Shown here: positions 37,793 through 51,500 of the stretch, piece after piece
How positions within the stretch are numbered: position 1 is the stretch's first letter
Layout: each line of letters opens with the position of its first letter
DNA from: Paragordius varius
Lineage: Eukaryota > Nematomorpha
DNA: 64,000 bases
NCBI GenBank assembly: GCA_964247055.1
Contig: OZ176050.1
Coordinates: 558,001 to 622,000 of the forward strand
Direction of reading: 5' to 3'
Program-made: the position numbers and the translations under genes
Notes under the pieces: generated by a model
Told to the model about the DNA's origin: nothing
The model's input: the letters and a program-made list of their open reading frames with translations, nothing else
The model's database searches: none

Positions 37793-40700
37793 CAAATATT
37801 GTCGAGATCGGAGTATAAATGTAATTTTTATGAATTTTTTAAATATTTAAAAAATTTATTTTATACGATTTTAAAAATAAAAATGGCTACCTAAAATCCC
37901 AATTTGATCAGGTGATGTCGCCATAATTTTTTTTGGGTAGCCCTATGGTAGTTCCATCATCACATCAAATATTTTCGAGATCGGAGTATAAATGTAATTT
38001 TTATAAATTTTTTAAATATTTAAAAAATTTATTTTATACGATTTTAAAAATAAAAATGGCTACCTAAAATCCAAATTTGATCAGGTGATGTCACTATAAT
38101 TTTTTTTGGGTAGCCCTATGGTAGTTCCATCATCACCCCAAATATTTTAGGGATCGGACTATAAATGTAATTTTTATGAATTTTTTAAATATTTAAAAAA
38201 TTTATTTTATACGATTTTAAAAATAAAAATGGCTACCTAAAATCCAAATTTGATCAGGTGATGTCACTATAATTTTTTTTGGGTAGCCCTATGGTAGTTC
38301 CATCATCACCCCAAATATTTTCGAGATCGGAGTATAAATGTAATTTTTATGAATTTTTTAAATATTTAAAAAATTTATTTTATACGATTTTAAAAATAAA
38401 AATGGCTACCTAAAATCCAAATTTGATCAGGTGATGTCACTATAATTTTTTTTGGGTAGCCCTATGGTAGTTCCATCATCACCCCAAATATTTTCGAGAT
38501 CGGAGTATAAATGTAATTTTTATGAATTTTTTAAATATTTAAAAAATTTATTTTATACGATTTTAAAAATAAAAATGGCTACCTAAAATCCAAATTTGAT
38601 CAGGTGATGTCACTATAATTTTTATGGGTAGCCCTATGGTAGTTCCATCATCACCCCAAATATTTTGGGGATCGGACTATAAATGTAATTTTTATGAATT
38701 TTTTAAATATTTAAAAAATTTATTTTATACGATTTTAAAAATAAAAATGGCTACCTAAAATCCAAATTTGATCAGGTGATGTCGCCATAATTTTTTTTGG
38801 GTAGCCCTATCACCCCAAATATTTTCGAGATCGGAGTATAAATGTAATTTTTATGAATTTTTTAAATATTTATAAAATTTATTTTATACGATTTTAAAAA
38901 TAAAAATGGCTACCTAAAATCCAAATTTGATCAGGTGATGTCGCCATAATTTTTTTTGGGTAGCCCTATAGTAGTTCCATCATCACCCCAAATTTTTTGG
39001 GGATCGGAGTATAAATATAATTTTTATGAATTTTTTAAATATTTAAAAAATTTATTTTATACGATTTTAAAAATAAAAATGGCTACCTAAAATCCAAATT
39101 TGATCAGGTGATGTCGCCATAATTTTTTTTGGGTAGCCCTATTCCATCATCACCCCAAATATTGTCGAGATCGGAGTATAAATGTAATTTTTATGAATTT
39201 TTTAAATATTTAAAAAATTTATTTTATACGATTTTAAAAATAAAAATGGCTACCTAAAATCCAAATTTGATCAGGTGATGTCACCATAATTTTTTTTGCG
39301 TAGCCCTATGGTAGTTCCATCATCACCCCAAATATTTTCGAGATCGGAGTATAAATGTAATTTTTATGAATTTTTTAAATATTTAAAAAAATTATTTTAT
39401 ACGATTTTAAAAATAAAAATGGCTACCTAAAATCCAAATTTGATCAGGTGATGTCACTATAATTTTTTTAGCGTAGCCCTATGGTATTTCCATCATCACC
39501 CCAAATATTTTGGGGATCGGACTATAAATGTAATTTTTTTAAATATTTAAAAAATTTATTTTATACGATTTTAAAAATAAAAATGGCTACCTAAAATCCA
39601 AATTTGATCAGGTGATGTCACCATAATTTTTTTTAGGTAGCCCTATGGTAGTTCCATCATCACCCCAAATATTGTCGAGATCGGAGTATAAATGTAATTT
39701 TTTTGAATTTTTTAAATATTTAAAAAATTTATTTTATACGATTTTAAAAATAAAAATGGCTACCTAAAATCCAAATTTGATCAGGTGATGTCACCATAAT
39801 TTTTTTTGCGTAGCCCTATGGTAGTTCCATCATCACACCAAATATTTTGGGGATCGGACTATAAATGTAATTTTTATGAATTTTTTAAATATTTAAAAAA
39901 TTTATTTTATACGATTTTAAAAATAAAAATGGCTACCTAAAATCCAAATTTGATCAGGTGATGTCGCCATAATTTTTTTTGGGTAGCCCTATGGTAGTTC
40001 CATCATCACCCCAAATATTTTGGGGATCGGACTATAAATGTAATTTTTATGAATTTTTTAAATATTTAAAAAATTTATTTTATACGATTTTAAAAATAAA
40101 AATGGCTACCTAAAATCCAAATTTGATCAGGTGATGTCACCATAATTTTTTTTGGGTAGCCCTATGGTAGGTTCATCATCACCCCAAATATTTTGGGGAT
40201 CGGACTATAAATGTAATTTTTATGAATTTTTTAAATATTTAAAAAATTTATTTTATACGATTTTAAAAATAAAAATGGCTACCTAAAATCCAAATTTGAT
40301 CAGGTGATGTCACCATAATTTTTTTTGGGTAGCCCTATGGTAGTTCCATCATCACCCCAAATATTTTCGAGATCGGAGTATAAATGTAATTTTTATGAAT
40401 TTTTTAAATATTTAAAAAATTTATTTTATACGATTTTAAAAATAAAAATGGCTACCTAAAATCCAAATTTGATCAGGTGATGTCGCCAAGATTTTTTTTG
40501 GGTAGCCCTATGGTAGTTCCATCATCACCCCAAATATTTTCGAGATCGGACTATAAATGTAATTTTTATGAATTTTTTAAATATTTAAAAAATTTATTTT
40601 ATACGATTTTAAAAATAAAAATGGCTACCTAAATATCCAAATTTGATCAGGTGATGTCGCCAAAATTTTTTTTGGGTAGCCCTATAGTAGTTCCATCATC

Positions 40701-41712
40701 ACCCCAAATATTTTGGGGATCGGACTATAAATGTAATTTTTATGAATTTTTTAAATATTTAAAAAATTTATTTTTTACGATTTTAAAAATAAAAATGGCT
40801 ACCTAAAATCCAAATTTGATCAGGTGATGTCACCATAATTTTTTTGGGTAGCCCTATGGTAGTTCCATCATCACCCCAAATATTTTCGAGATCGGAGTAT
40901 AAATCTAATTTTTATGAATTTTTTAAATATTTAAAAAATTTATTTTATACGATTTTAAAAATAAAAATGGCTACCTAAAATCCAAATTTGATCAGGTGAT
41001 GTCGCCATAATTTTTTTTGGGTAGCCCTATAGTAGTTCCATCATCACCCCAAATATTTTTGAGATCGGAGTATAAATGTAATTTTTATGAATTTTTTAAA
41101 TATTTAAAAAATTTATTTTATACGATTTTAAAAATAAAAATGGCTACCTAAAATCCAAATTTGATCAGGTGATGTCGCCATAATTTTTTTTGGGTAGCCC
41201 TATCACCCCAAATATTTTCGAGATCGGAGTATAAATGTAATTTTTATGAATTTTTTAAATATTTAAAAAATTTATTTTATACGATTTTAAAAATAAAAAT
41301 GGCTACCTAAAATCCAAATTTGATCAGGTGATGTCGCCATAATTTTTTTAAGTAGTCCTATAGTAGTTCCATCATCACCCCAAATATTTTGGAGGATCGG
41401 ACTATAAATGTAATTTTTATGAATTTTTTAAATATTTAAAAAATTATTTTATACGATTTTAAAAATAAAAATGGCTACCTAAAATCCAAATTTGATCAGG
41501 TGATGTCGCCATAATTTTTTTTGGGTAGCCCTATGGTAGTTCCATCATCACCCCAAATATTTTTGAGATCGGAGTATAAATGTAATTTTTATGAATTTTT
41601 TAAATATTTAAAAAATTTATTTTATACGATTTTAAAAATAAAAATGGCTACCTAAAATCCAAATTTGATCAGGTGATGTCGCCATAATTTTTTTTGGGTA
41701 GCCCTATCACCC
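37793..41712. repeat. 3.9-kb duplicated segment, copy 1 (partner 47577-51500)
   Basis: Markers match at 9,784 bp (GTCGAG monomer with AATCCCAATTT, 37793/47577), 10,129 (14-bp deletion 38805/48934), 9,789 (164-bp monomer 39525/49314) and 9,777 (GTCGCCAAG 40492/50269). The changes in spacing correspond to two monomers gained and two lost in copy 2. Other shared rarities are AAATATCCAAATTTG, TTTTTTACGA, TAAATCTAATTT and GGAGGATCGG. Confidence 0.92.
38657..39501. repeat. 845-bp five-monomer module, occurrence 6 (variant)
   Basis: Shares the variant states of the 32343 copy and lies 6,314 bp from it. The match extends on both sides, roughly 38.5-40.4 kb against 32.17-34.1 kb. It is followed by the 164-bp monomer at 39502. 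Confidence 0.92.
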
Positions 41713-44299
41713 CAAATATTTTCGAGATCGGAGTATAAATGTAATTTTTATGAATTTTTTAAATATTTAAAAAATTTATTTTATACGATTTTAAAAATAA
41801 AAATGGCTACCTAAAATCCAAATTTGATCAGGTGATGTCGCCATAATTTTTTTTCCGTAGCCCTATGGTAGTTCCATCATCACCCCAAATATTTTGGGGA
41901 TCGGACTATAAATGTAATTTTTATGAATTTTTTAAATATTTAAAAAATTTATTTTATACGATTTTAAAAATAAAAATGGCTACCTTAAATCCAAATTTGA
42001 TCAGGTGATGTCACCATAATTTTTTTTGGGTAGCCCTATGGTAGTTCCATCATCACCCCAAATATTTTCGAGATCGGAGTATAAATGTAATTTTTATGAA
42101 TTTTTTAAATATTTAAAAAATTTATTTTATACGATATTAAAAATAAAAATGGCTACCTAAAATCCAAATTTGATCAGGTGATGTCACCATAATTTTTTTT
42201 GGGTAGCCCTATGATAATTCCATCATCACCCCAAATATTGTCGAGATCGGAGTATAAATGTAATTTTTTTGAATTTTTTAAATATTTAAAAAATTTATTT
42301 TATACGATTTTAAAAATAAAAATGGCTACCTAAAATCCAAATTTGATCAGGTGATGTCGCCATATTTTTTTTTGGGTAGCCCCTTAGTTCCATCATCACC
42401 CCAAATATTTTCGAGATCGGAGTATAAATGTAATTTTTATGAATTTTTTAAATATTTAAAAAATTTATTTTATACGATTTTAAAATAAAAATGGCTACCT
42501 AAAATCCAAATTTGATCAGGTGATGTCACCATAATTTTTTTTGGGTAGCCCTATGGTAGTTCCATCATCACCCCAAATATTGTCGAGATCGGAGTATAAA
42601 TGTAATTTTTTTGAATTTTTTAAATATTTAAAAAATTTATTTTATACGATTTTAAAAATAAAAATGGCTACCTAAAATCCAAATTTGATCAGGTGATGTC
42701 GCCATAATTTTTTTTGGGTAGCCCTATGGTAGTTCCATCATCACCCCAAATATTGTCGAGATCGGAGTATAAATGTAATTTTTATGAATTTTTTAAATAT
42801 TTAAAAAATTTATTTTATACGATTTTAAAAATAAAAATGGCTACCTAAAATCCAAATTTGATCAGGTGATGTCACCATAATTTTTTTTGGGTAGCCCTAT
42901 AGTAGTTCCATCATCACCCCAAATATTTTCGAGATCGGAGTATAAATGTAATTTTTATGAATTTTTTAAATATTTAAAAAATTTATTTTATACGATTTTA
43001 AAAATAAAAATGGCTACCTAAAATCCAAATTTGATCAGGTGATGTCACCATAATTTTTTTTGGGTAGCCCTATGGTAGTTCCATCATCACCCCAAATATT
43101 TTCGAGATCGGAGTATAAATGTAATTTTTATGAATTTTTTAAATATTTAAAAAATTTATTTTATACGATATTAAAAATAAAAATGGCTACCTAAAATCCA
43201 AATTTGATCAGATGATGTCACCATAATTTTTTTTGGGTAGCCCTATGGTAATTCCATCATCACCCCAAATATTGTCGAGATCGGAGTATAAATGTAATTT
43301 TTTTGAATTTTTTAAATATTTAAAAAATTTATTTTATACGATTTTAAAAATAAAAATGGCTACCTAAAATCCAAATTTGATCAGGTGATGTCACCATAAT
43401 TTTTTTTGGGTAGCCCTATGGTAATTCCATCATCACCCCAAATATTGTCGAGATCGGAGTATAAATGTAATTTTTTTGAATTTTTTAAATATTTAAAAAA
43501 TTTATTTTATACGATTTTAAAAATAAAAATGGCTACCTAAAATCCAAATTTGATCAGGTGATGTCGCCATATTTTTTTTTGGGTAGCCCTATGGTAGTTC
43601 CATCATCACCCCAAATATTGTCGAGATCGGAGTATAAATGTATTTTTTATGAATTTTTTAAATATTTAAAAAATTTATTTTATACGATTTTAAAAATAAA
43701 AATGGCTACCTAAAATCCAAATTTGATCAGGTGATGTCACTATAATTTTTTTTTAGTAGCCCTATGGTAGTTTCATCATCACCCCAAATATTTTGGAGAT
43801 CGGAGTACAAATGTAATTTTTATGAATTTTTTAAATATTTAAAAAATTTATTTTATACGATTTTAAAAATAAAAATGGCTACCTAAAATCCAAATTTGAT
43901 CAGGTGATGTCACTATAATTTTTTTTGGGTAGCCCCTTAGTTCCATCATCACCCCAAATATTTTCGAGATCGGAGTATAAATGTAATTTTTATGAATTTT
44001 TTAAATATTTAAAAAATTTATTTTATACGATTTTAAAATAAAAATGGCTACCTAAAATCCAAATTTGATCAGGTGATGTCACCATAATTTTTTTTGGGTA
44101 GCCCTATGGTAGTTCCATCATCACCCCAAATATTGTCGAGATCGGAGTATAAATGTAATTTTTTTGAATTTTTTAAATATTTAAAAAATTTATTTTATAC
44201 GATTTTAAAAATAAAAATGGCTACCTAAAATCCAAATTTGATCAGGTGATGTCGCCATAATTTTTTTTGGGTAGCCCTATGGTAGTTCCATCATCACCC
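41713..44299. repeat. Mixed monomers rich in the TTTTTTTGAA type
   Basis: About fifteen monomers. A CCGTAG type (41855) and an ACCTTAAATCC type lead into GTCGAG monomers with TTTTTTTGAA and ATATTAAA monomers with GGTAATTCC. A short repeat is marked by GTAGCCCCTTAGTTCC at 42378 and 43931 followed by TTTTAAAATAAAA, 1,553 bp apart. Private changes such as CAGATGATG and GTACAAATG are frequent. Confidence 0.78.
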
Positions 44300-46369
44300 C
44301 AAATATTTTCGAGATCGGAGTATAAATGTAATTTTTATGAATTTTTTAAATATTTAAAAAATTTATTTTATACGATATTAAAAATAAAAATGGCTACCTA
44401 AAATCCAAATTTGATCAGGTAATGTCGCCATAATTTTTTTTGGGTAGCCCTATAGTAGTTCCATCATCACCCCAAATATTTTCGAGATCGGAGTATAAAT
44501 GTAATTTTTATGAATTTTTTAAATATTTAAAAAATTTATTTTATACGATTTTAAAAAAAAAATGGCTACCTAAAATCCAAATTTGATCAGGTGATGTCAC
44601 TATAATTTTTTTTGGGTAGCCCTATGGTAGTTCCATCATCACCCCAAATATTTTCGAGATCGAAGTATAAATGTAATTTTTATGAATTTTTTAAATATTT
44701 AAAAAATTTATTTTATACGATTTTAAAAATAAAAATGGCTACCTAAAATCCAAATTTGATCAGGTGATGTCGCCATAATTTATTTTGGGTACCCTATGGT
44801 AGTTCCATCATCACCCCAAATATTTTGGGGATCGGACTATAAATGTAATTTTTATGAATTTTTTAAATATTTAAAAAATTTATTTTATACGATTTTAAAA
44901 ATAAAAATGGCTACCTAAAATCCAAATTTGATCAGGTGATGTCACCATAATTTTTTTTGGGTAGCCCTATGGTAGTTCCATCATCACCCCAAATATTTTC
45001 GAGATCGGAGTATAAATGTAATTTTTATGAATTTTTTAAATATTTAAAAAATTTATTTTATACGATATTAAAAATAAAAATGGCTACCTAAAATCCAAAT
45101 TTGATCAGGTGATGTCACCATAATTTTTTTTGGGTAGCCCTATGGTAATTCCATCATCACCCCAAATATTGTCGAGATCGGAGTATAAATGTAATTTTTT
45201 TGAATTTTTTAAATATTTAAAAAATTTATTTTATACGATTTTAAAAATAAAAATGGCTACCTAAAATCCAAATTTGATCAGGTGATGTCGCCATAATTTT
45301 TTTTGGGTAGCCCTATGGTAGTTCCATCATCACCCCAAATATTTTCGAGATCGGAGTATAAATGTAATTTTTATGAATTTTTTAAATATTTAAAAAATTT
45401 ATTTTATACGATATTAAAAATAAAAATGGCTACCTAAAATCCAAATTTGATCAGGTAATGTCGCCATAATTTTTTTTGGGTAGCCCTATAGTAGTTCCAT
45501 CATCACCCCAAATATTTTCGAGATCGGAGTATAAATGTAATTTTTATGAATTTTTTAAATATTTAAAAAATTTATTTTATACGATTTTTAAAAAAAAATG
45601 GCTACCTAAAATCCAAATTTGATCAGGTGATGTCACTATAATTTTTTTTGGGTAGCCCTATGGTAGTTCCATCATCATCCCAAATATTTTCGAGATCGAA
45701 GTATAAATGTAATTTTTATGAATTTTTTAAATATTTAAAAAATTTATATACGATTTTAAAAATAAAAATGGCTACCTAAAATCCAAATTTGATCAGGTGA
45801 TGTCGCCATAATTTATTTTGGGTAGCCCTATGGTAGTTCCATCATCACCCCAAATATTTTGGGGATCGGACTATAAATGTAATTTTTATGAATTTTTTAA
45901 ATATTTAAAAAATTTATTTTATACGATTTTAAAAATAAAAATGGCTACCTAAAATCCAAATTTGATCAGGTGATGTCACCATAATTTTTTTTGGGTAGCC
46001 CTATGGTAGTTCCATCATCACCCCAAATATTGTCGAGATCGGAGTATAAATGTAATTTTTATGAATTTTTTAAATATTTAAAAAATTTATTTTATACGAT
46101 TTTAAAAATAAAAATGGCTACCTAAAATCCAAATTTGATCAGGTGATGTCACCATAATTTTTTTTGGGTAGCCCTATGGTAGTTCCATCATCACCCCAAA
46201 TATTGTCGAGATCGGAGTATAAATGTAATTTTTTTGAATTTTTTAAATATTTAAAAAATTTATTTTATACGATTTTAAAAATAAAAATGGCTACCTATAA
46301 TCCAAATTTGATCAGGTGATGTCGCGATAATTTTTTTTGGGTAGCCCTATGGTAGTTCCATCATAACCC
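44300..46369. repeat. Six-monomer unit of about 1,035 bp, two copies
   Basis: 44300-45335 (1,036 bp) and 45336-46369 (1,034 bp) share the order AGGTAATG monomer, short AAAAAAAA monomer, GATCGAAG monomer with TTTATTTTGGG, GGGG monomer, and two more. The fifth monomer differs: ATATTAAA type in the first, GTCGAG type in the second. A few-base loss (ATTTATATACG near 45745) marks the second. Confidence 0.85.
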
Positions 46370-47576
46370 CAAATATTTTGGGGATCGGACTATAAATGTA
46401 ATTTTTATGAATTTTTTAAATATTTAAAAAATTTATTTTATACGATTTTAAAAATAAAAATGGCTACCTAAAATCCAAATTTGATCAGGAGATGTCACCA
46501 TAATTTTTTTTGGGTAGCCCTATGGTAGTTCCATCATCACCCCAAATATTTTCGAGATCGGAGTATAAATGTAATTTTTATGAATTTTTTAAATATTTAA
46601 AAAATTGATTTTATACGATTTTAAAAATAAAAATGGCTACCTAAAATCCAAATTTGATCAGGTGATGTCACTATATTTTTTTTAGGTAGCCCTATGGTAG
46701 TTCCATCATCACCCCAAATATTGTCGAGATCGGAGTATAAATGTAATTTTTTTGAATTTTTTAAATATTTAAAAAATTTATTTTATACGATTTTAAAAAT
46801 AAAAATGGCTACCTAAAATCCAAATTTGATCAGGTGATGTCGCCATAATTTTTTTTGTGTAGCCCTATGGTAGTTCCATCATAACCCCAAATATTTTTGA
46901 GATCGGACTTTAAATGTAATTTTTATGAATTTTTTAAATATTTAAAAAATTTATTTTATACGATTTTAAAAATAAAAATGGCTACCTAAAATCCAAATTT
47001 GATCAGGTGATGTCACCATAATTTTTTTTGGGTAGCCCTATGGTAGTTCCATCATCACCCCAAATATTTTCGAGATCGGAGTATAAATGTAATTTTTATG
47101 AATTTTTTAAATATTTAAAAAATTTATTTTATACGATTTTAAAAATAAAAATGGCTACCTAAAATCCAAATTTGATCAGGTGATGCCATAATATTTTTTG
47201 GGTAGCCCTATGGTAGTTCCATCATCACCCCAAATATTTTCGAGATCGGAGTATAAATGTAATTTTTATGAATTTTTTAAATATTTAAAAAATTTATTTT
47301 ATACGATATTAAAAATAAAAATGGCTACCTAAAATCCAAATTTGATCAGGTGATGTCACCATAATTTTTTTTGGGTAGCCCTATGGTAGTTCCATCATCA
47401 CCCCAAATATTTTGGGGATCGGACTATAAATGTAATTTTTATGAATTTTTTAAATATTTAAAAAATTTATTTTATACGATTTTAAAAATAAAAATGGCTA
47501 CCTAAAATCCAAATTTGATCAGGTGATGTCACTATAATTTTTTTTGGGTAGCCCTATGGTAGTTCCATCATCACCC
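46370..47576. repeat. Seven divergent monomers
   Basis: This stretch has many private changes and no close partner that I can find: CATAACCCC, CAGGAGATGTC, AAATTGATTTTA, GTGTAG, TTTTTGAGATCGGACTTTAAATG and GATGCCATAATATTTTTT. The CATAACCCC and ACTTTAAATG forms link it to 55-57 kb and 59.9 kb. It looks less homogenised than its surroundings. Confidence 0.72.
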
Positions 47577-50500
47577 CAAATATTGTCGAGATCGGAGTAT
47601 AAATGTAATTTTTATGAATTTTTAAAATATTTAAAAAATTTATTTTATACGATTTTAAAAATAAAAATGGCTACCTAAAATCCCAATTTGATCAGGTGAT
47701 GTCGCCATAATTTTTTTGGGTAGCCCTATGGTAGTTCCATCATCACATCAAATATTTTCGAGATCGGAGTATAAATGTAATTTTTATAAATTTTTTAAAT
47801 ATTTAAAAAATTTATTTTATACGATTTTAAAAATAAAAATGGCTACCTAAAATCCAAATTTGATCAGGTGATGTCACTATAATTTTTTTTGGGTAGCCCT
47901 ATGGTAGTTCCATCATCACCCCAAATATTTTGGGGATCGGACTATAAATGTAATTTTTATGAATTTTTTAAATATTTAAAAAATTTATTTTATACGATTT
48001 TAAAAATAAAAATGGCTACCTAAAATCCAAATTTGATCAGGTGATGTCGCCATAATTTTTTTTGGGTAGCCCTATGGTAGTTCCATCATCACCCCAAATA
48101 TTTTCGAGATCGGAGTATAAATGTAATTTTTATGAATTTTTTAAATATTTAAAAAATTTTGTTTATACGATATTAAAAATAAAAATGGCTACCTAAAATC
48201 CAAATTTGATCAGGTGATGTCACTATAATTTTTATGGTTAGCCCTATGGTAGTTCCATCATCACCCCAAATATTTTGGGGATCGGACTATAAATGTAATT
48301 TTTATGAATTTTTTAAATATTTAAAAAATTTATTTTATACGATTTTAAAAATAAAAATGGCTACCTAAAATCCAAATTTGATCAGGTGATGTCACTATAA
48401 TTTTTTTTGGGTAGCCCTATGGTAGTTCCATCATCACCCCAAATATTTTCGAGATCGGAGTATAAATGTAATTTTTATGAATTTTTTAAATATTTAAAAA
48501 ATTTTGTTTATACGATATTAAAAATAAAAATGGCTACCTAAAATCCAAATTTGATCAGGTGATGTCACTATAATTTTTTTTGGGTAGCCCTATGGTAGTT
48601 CCATCATCACCCCAAATATTTTCGAGATCGGAGTATAAATGTAATTTTTATGAATTTTTTAAATATTTAAAAAATTTATTTTATACGATTTTAAAAATAA
48701 AAATGGCTACCTAAAATCCAAATTTGATCAGGTGATGTCACTATAATTTTTTTTGGGTAGCCCTATGGTAGTTCCATCATCACCCCAAATATTTTCGAGA
48801 TCGGAGTATAAATGTAATTTTTATGAATTTTTTAAATATTTAAAAAATTTATTTTATACGATTTTAAAAATAAAAATGGCTACCTAAAATCCAAATTTGA
48901 TCAGGTGATGTCGCCATAATTTTTTTTGGGTAGCCCTATCACCCCAAATATTTTCGAGATCGAGGTATAAATGTAATTTTTATGAATTTTTTAAATATTT
49001 ATAAAATTTATTTTATACGATTTTAAAAATAAAAATGGCTACCTAAAATCCAAATTTGATCAGGTGATGTCACCATAATTTTTTTTGCGTAGCCCTATGG
49101 TAGTTCCATCATCACCCCAAATATTTTCGAGATCGGAGTATAAATGTAATTTTTATGAATTTTTTAAATATTTAAAAAAATTATTTTATACGATTTTAAA
49201 AATAAAAATGGCTACCTAAAATCCAAATTTGATCAGGTGATGTCACCATAATTTTTTTAGCGTAGCCCTATGGTATTTCCATCATCACCCCAAATATTTT
49301 GGGGATCGGACTATAAATGTAATTTTTTTAAATATTTAAAAAATTTATTTTATACGATTTTAAAAATAAAAATGGCTACCTAAAATCCAAATTTGATCAG
49401 GTGATGTCACCATAATTTTTTTTGGGTAGCCCTATGGTAGTTCCATCATCACCCCAAATATTGTCGAGATCGGAGTATAAATGTAATTTTTTTGAATTTT
49501 TTAAATATTTAAAAAATTTATTTTATACGATTTTAAAAATAAAAATGGCTACCTAAAATCCAAATTTGATCAGGTGATGTCACCATAATTTTTTTGCGTA
49601 GCCCTATGGTAGTTCCATCATCACCCCAAATATTTTGGGGATCGGACTATAAATGTAATTTTTTGAATTTTTTAAATATTTAAAAAATTTATTTTATACG
49701 ATTTTAAAAATAAAAATGGCTACCTAAAATCCAAATTTGATCAGGTGATGTCGCCATAATTTTTTTTGGGTAGCCCTATGGTAGTTCCATCATCACCCCA
49801 AATATTTTGGGGATCGGACTATAAATGTAATTTTTATGAATTTTTTAAATATTTAAAAAATTTATTTTATACGATTTTAAAAATAAAAATGGCTACCTAA
49901 AATCCAAATTTGATCAGGTGATGTCACCATAATTTTTTTTGGGTAGCCCTATGGTAGTTTCATCATCACCCCAAATATTTTGGGGATCGGACTATAAATG
50001 TAATTTTTATGAATTTTTTAAATATTTAAAAAATTTATTTTATACGATTTCAAAAATAAAAATGGCTACCTAAAATCCAAATTTGATCAGGTGATGTCAC
50101 CATAATTTTTTTTGGGTAGCCCTATGGTAGTTCCATCATCACCCCAAATATTTTCGAGATCGGAGTATAAATGTAATTTTTATGAATTTTTTAAATATTT
50201 AAAAAATTTATTTTATACGATTTTAAAAATAAAAATGGCTACCTAAAATCCAAATTTGATCAGGTGATGTCGCCAAGATTTTTTTTGGGTAGCCCTATGG
50301 TAGTTCCATCATCACCCCAAATATTTTCGAGATCGGACTATAAATGTAATTTTTATGAATTTTTTAAATATTTAAAAAATTTATTTTATACGATTTTAAA
50401 AATAAAAATGGCTACCTAAATATCCAAATTTGATCAGGTGATGTCGCCAAAATTTTTTTTGGGTAGCCCTATAGTAGTTCCATCATCACCCCAAATATTT

Positions 50501-51500
50501 TGGGGATCGGACTATAAATGTAATTTTTATGAATTTTTTATATATTTAAAAAATTTATTTTTTACGATTTTAAAAATAAAAATGGCTACCTAAAATCCAA
50601 ATTTGATCAGGTGATGTCACCATAATTTTTTTTGGGTAGCCCTATGGTAGTTCCATCATCACCCCAAATATTTTCGAGATCGGAGTATAAATCTAATTTT
50701 TATGAATTTTTTAAATATTTAAAAAATTTATTTTATACGATTTTAAAAATAAAAATGGCTACCTAAAATCCAAATTTGATCAGGTTATGTCGCCATAATT
50801 TTTTTTGGGTAGCCCTATAGTAGTTCCATCATCACCCCAAATATTTTTGAGATCGGAGTATAAATGTAATTTTTATGAATTTTTTAAATATTTAAAAAAT
50901 TTATTTTATACGATTTTAAAAATAAAAATGGCTACCTAAAATCCAAATTTGATCAGGTGATGTCGCCATAATTTTTTTTGGGTAGCCCTATCACCCCAAA
51001 TATTTTCGAGATCGGAGTATAAATGTAATTTTTATGAATTTTTTAAATATTTAAAAAATTTATTTTATACGATTTTAAAAATAAAAATGGCTACCTAAAA
51101 TCCAAATTTGATCAGGTGATGTCGCCATAATTTTTTTGGTTAGTCCTATAGTAGTTCCATCATCACCCCAAATATTTTGGAGGATCGGACTATAAATGTA
51201 ATTTTTATGAATTTTTTAAATATTTAAAAAATTATTTTATACGATTTTAAAAATAAAAATGGCTACCTAAAATCCAAATTTGATCAGGTGATGTCGCCAT
51301 AATTTTTTTTGGGTAGCCCTATGGTAGTTCCATCATCACCCCAAATATTTTTGAGATCGGAGTATAAATGTAATTTTTATGAATTTTTTAAATATTTAAA
51401 AAATTTATTTTATACGATTTTAAAAATAAAAATGGCTACCTAAAATCCAAATTTGATCAGGTGATGTCGCCATAATTTTTTTTGGGTAGCCCTATCACCC
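47577..51500. repeat. 3.9-kb duplicated segment, copy 2 (partner 37793-41712)
   Basis: Reproduces copy 1 with two visible rearrangements. The TTTTGTTT monomer pair is doubled (48161 and 48506, 345 bp apart). The 845-bp module is reduced to three monomers (48786-49290, 505 bp = 845 - 340). The net length is almost unchanged. Confidence 0.92.
48786..49290. repeat. 505-bp three-monomer remnant of the 845-bp module
   Basis: It has the 14-bp-deleted start, an ATTTATAAAATTT monomer (with GATCGAGGTATAA) that now carries the GCGTAG end of the fourth monomer, and the GGTATTTCC monomer. The middle two monomers (340 bp) are missing by an in-register fusion. The 164-bp monomer follows at 49291 as usual. 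Confidence 0.88.
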
